A model generated the notes under the pieces. It ran no database searches. It was not told where the DNA came from and worked only from the letters and a program-made list of their open reading frames with translations. A program made the translations under genes and the position numbers. From Planctomycetota bacterium (GTDB lineage: Bacteria; Planctomycetota; UBA1135; UBA2386), in NCBI GenBank assembly GCA_020638695.1, contig JACKIB010000001.1, positions 496,001 through 560,000 of the forward strand: a stretch of 64,000 nt of DNA. Direction: 5' to 3'. Shown here one piece after another: positions 62,377 through 64,000 of this stretch (positions are counted from its first letter, which is position 1; each line of letters begins with the position of its first letter).

Positions 62377-63562
62377 CGGGTTGCATCAGACGCTCCAGCA
62401 CTTCGGCCTTGGCTGCCCAAGTATCGGCCGCCAGCAGCCGCCGTGCGAGCACGCGGCGCTCCGCCCTACGCCCTTCATCGGCAACCGCGACCGCCTGCTG
62501 CACCCCGGCCACGAACTCCGCGTGGCCGGCGGCGATCGCGATGTGCGCGGCGTAGCGCCGGGCGGCCGGGAAGTCGGTGCTGACCACCTCTAATCCGAGT
62601 GCCAGGTACTCCTTCAGCTTGATCGGGTTGCAGGCGCGGATCCACGGCGTGTCCCGGTAGGGCATCAGGCCGACGTCGAGCCAGGCGCCGTAGGCCGGGA
62701 TCGCGGCGTGGTCCTTGAAGCCGAGGAAGTGGACGTTGGGCAGCCCGTCGAGCGGACCGACGTCACCCGGCACGTCGCCGACCAGCACCAGCTGGACGTC
62801 CGGCAACGCGCGCGCGACCGCGGCCAACAACGGCATGTCGACCAGGTGGTCGCGCAGGCCGCCGAGGAAGCCGACCCGAGGCCGCGGAATCGCCGCCAGG
62901 TCAGCCGGCTCCGCCAAGCCGTCCGCCGAGAACCGCTCGAGGTCTACGCCGTGGTCGAGGAACACCGCGCGCTCCCCGGTGTGCTCCGCCTCGTCGGCCA
63001 ACAGCGTCTCGCTGACGTACAAGGTGTGGTCGGCGTGCGCGAACAGCTCGTGTTCCAACGAGGCGATGAACGCGTTGTCGGCTTCCTTGAAGTCCGAGTG
63101 CTTGTCCGAGCGGTTGTAGAACACGCACTGCCGGGGCAACCGACGCACCACGTCCCAGGCGGTGGGCACGGTGATCACCACTGCCGGTCGCGAGACTCCG
63201 ATCCACCACGCCACCGCGCGCACCTGCGCGCGCACCAGCCATGCGGCAAAGCCGCGCAACCACGGTACCCCGTAGGCGGGAAACACCAGCGGCGACAGCA
63301 CGTGGAAGTTCGGCAGGTCGGGCCGCGGGCGGCGCAGGAAGCGGAGGATGCTCTTCAGCTTCCGCCAGATCTTCTGCAGCACCTTCTGGCTCTTGCCACG
63401 GGACGGCATCCGCATGCCGATGCTGTTGACCAGCAGCACCCGATGGGTCTTCGCCAACTGCAACATCAGCTGGAAATCCGAGTGCGCCCGGTTGTGATAC
63501 CACCAGTCCTGCCCGGCAAAACACAGCACGTCCGGCTGCGCGCGTCGGTCGCCGTCGGTCAC
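62294..63562 (-). CDS. Glycosyltransferase (GT4/GT1-like)
   Basis: The 422-residue product has a GT-B fold pattern: an N-terminal D-V-L-C-F-A-G-Q-D-W-W-Y-H-N, a middle Y-V-S-E-T-L-L with D-H-G-V-D-L-E-R-F, and a C-terminal P-R-V-G-F-L-G-G-L with F-L-G-F-K-D-H-A-A-I-P-A-Y and C-N-P-I-K-L-K-E-Y-L-A-L-G. The GTG at 63562 has GGGAGGGAG upstream. It lies between the initiating transferase and the WecG-type gene, so an exopolysaccharide pathway is inferred. Confidence 0.88.
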   Translation of the reverse strand: MTDGDRRAQPDVLCFAGQDWWYHNRAHSDFQLMLQLAKTHRVLLVNSIGMRMPSRGKSQKVLQKIWRKLKSILRFLRRPRPDLPNFHVLSPLVFPAYGVPWLRGFAAWLVRAQVRAVAWWIGVSRPAVVITVPTAWDVVRRLPRQCVFYNRSDKHSDFKEADNAFIASLEHELFAHADHTLYVSETLLADEAEHTGERAVFLDHGVDLERFSADGLAEPADLAAIPRPRVGFLGGLRDHLVDMPLLAAVARALPDVQLVLVGDVPGDVGPLDGLPNVHFLGFKDHAAIPAYGAWLDVGLMPYRDTPWIRACNPIKLKEYLALGLEVVSTDFPAARRYAAHIAIAAGHAEFVAGVQQAVAVADEGRRAERRVLARRLLAADTWAAKAEVLERLMQPGAAADSPRTTGKPRGTPERTSHRSAAR

Positions 63563-63591
63563 CGTCTCCCTCCCTTCCCCCACGCTCTCTC

Positions 63592-64000
63592 TTACATCCC
63601 GGTACCGGTGAACACGCTGCGGAAGGTGTGCAGGATCAGCTTGATGTCCAACCACAGCGACCAGTTGTCGATGTAGTACAGGTCCATCTCGACCCAGCGC
63701 TTGAACGAGACCTTGTTGCGGCCCCACACCTGCCAGACACAGGTCAACCCGGGGCGGACCGAGATGCGTCGCCGCTGCCACCACTCGTAGCGCGCCACTT
63801 CGGAGGGCACCGGCGGGCGCGGCCCGACGAGGCTCATGTCGCCCTTCAGCACGTTGAACAGCTGCGGTAGTTCGTCGAGGCTGTACTTGCGCAGCACCCG
63901 CCCCACAGAGGTGACTCGTGGGTCCTTGCGGATCTTGAACACCACCCCGCCCTCTGCCTCGTTGAGCGCGGCCAGGTCCGCCTTGCGCTCGTCCGCGTCG
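63592..64000 (-). CDS. Initiating undecaprenyl-phosphate sugar transferase, 5' end cut by window edge
   Basis: The frame is open to the right edge, so the N-terminus is missing. The visible part has the C-terminal bacterial sugar transferase domain (PF02397): K-Y-S-L-D-E-L-P-Q-L-F-N-V-L-K-G-D-M-S-L, V-G-P-R-P-P, W-Q-R-R-R-I-S-V-R-P-G-L-T-C, and V-E-M-D-L-Y-Y-I-D-N-W-S. It transfers a sugar phosphate to undecaprenyl phosphate to start polysaccharide assembly. It is the first gene of the cluster in this window. Confidence 0.93.
   Translation of the reverse strand, partial: DADERKADLAALNEAEGGVVFKIRKDPRVTSVGRVLRKYSLDELPQLFNVLKGDMSLVGPRPPVPSEVARYEWWQRRRISVRPGLTCVWQVWGRNKVSFKRWVEMDLYYIDNWSLWLDIKLILHTFRSVFTGTGM

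Overview
The window is high-GC DNA that most resembles a planctomycete (Planctomycetota), possibly from the marine Pla163/Poly30-type lineages. This is inferred from gene content, not from a marker-gene search. The clues are many secreted proteins whose signal peptides end in A-Q, a recurring C-terminal domain on secreted proteins, and a PilM/N/O plus pseudopilin operon with oversized members.

Layout. 1-3.4 kb: a transglutaminase-like gene that runs off the left edge, a PrcB-like secreted protein and a secreted serine hydrolase. 3.4-7.8 kb: a possible decayed ketosynthase fragment, an AMP-binding ligase lacking its C-terminal catalytic lysine, a methyltransferase and a B12-binding radical SAM enzyme. 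7.8-8.8 kb: no convincing intact gene. 8.8-12.85 kb: the most unusual locus. A radical SAM/SPASM maturase and a second SPASM protein without the radical SAM cysteines are divergent from an exported lipoprotein with 22 Asn-Xaa-Cys motifs. I read this as a candidate repeat-type RiPP system, formally comparable to the His-Xaa-Ser (Hxs) systems. Two palindromic MITE-like elements lie in and beside the locus, one supplying the maturase stop codon. 13.4-15.0 kb: a degenerate group II intron with a reverse-transcriptase pseudogene. Its boundaries are fixed by a related uninterrupted repeat at 25.6 kb.

15.0-17.4 kb: two secreted proteins. 17.5-24.6 kb: a heavy-metal RND efflux operon (small His-rich protein, outer membrane factor, adaptor with a His5 tail, RND pump, small lipoprotein) with ATGA start/stop overlaps. 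24.6-26.3 kb: repeats, a NUDIX hydrolase, a truncated haemoglobin and tRNA-Glu. 26.5-28.7 kb: a lectin-arylsulfotransferase fusion. 28.8-48.3 kb: a long minus-strand run of FHA protein, PilM-PilN fusion, PilO-like, TPR protein, GspG/H/K/J/I-like pseudopilins, a zinc-ribbon protein, a parvulin and ScpB. It is probably one operon for a type II secretion/type IV pilus-like machine. 48.6-61.5 kb: a large secreted hydrolase-like protein and mostly housekeeping genes (RsmE, RadC, RecQ, SppA-like, MA-type peptidase, GNAT, thioesterase). 61.5-64 kb: an exopolysaccharide cluster (WecG/TagA-type and GT4-like transferases, an initiating sugar transferase cut by the right edge).

Most long open frames antiparallel to the real genes are codon-bias shadows and are not listed. 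Functions are assigned from motifs read by eye; no database search was run.
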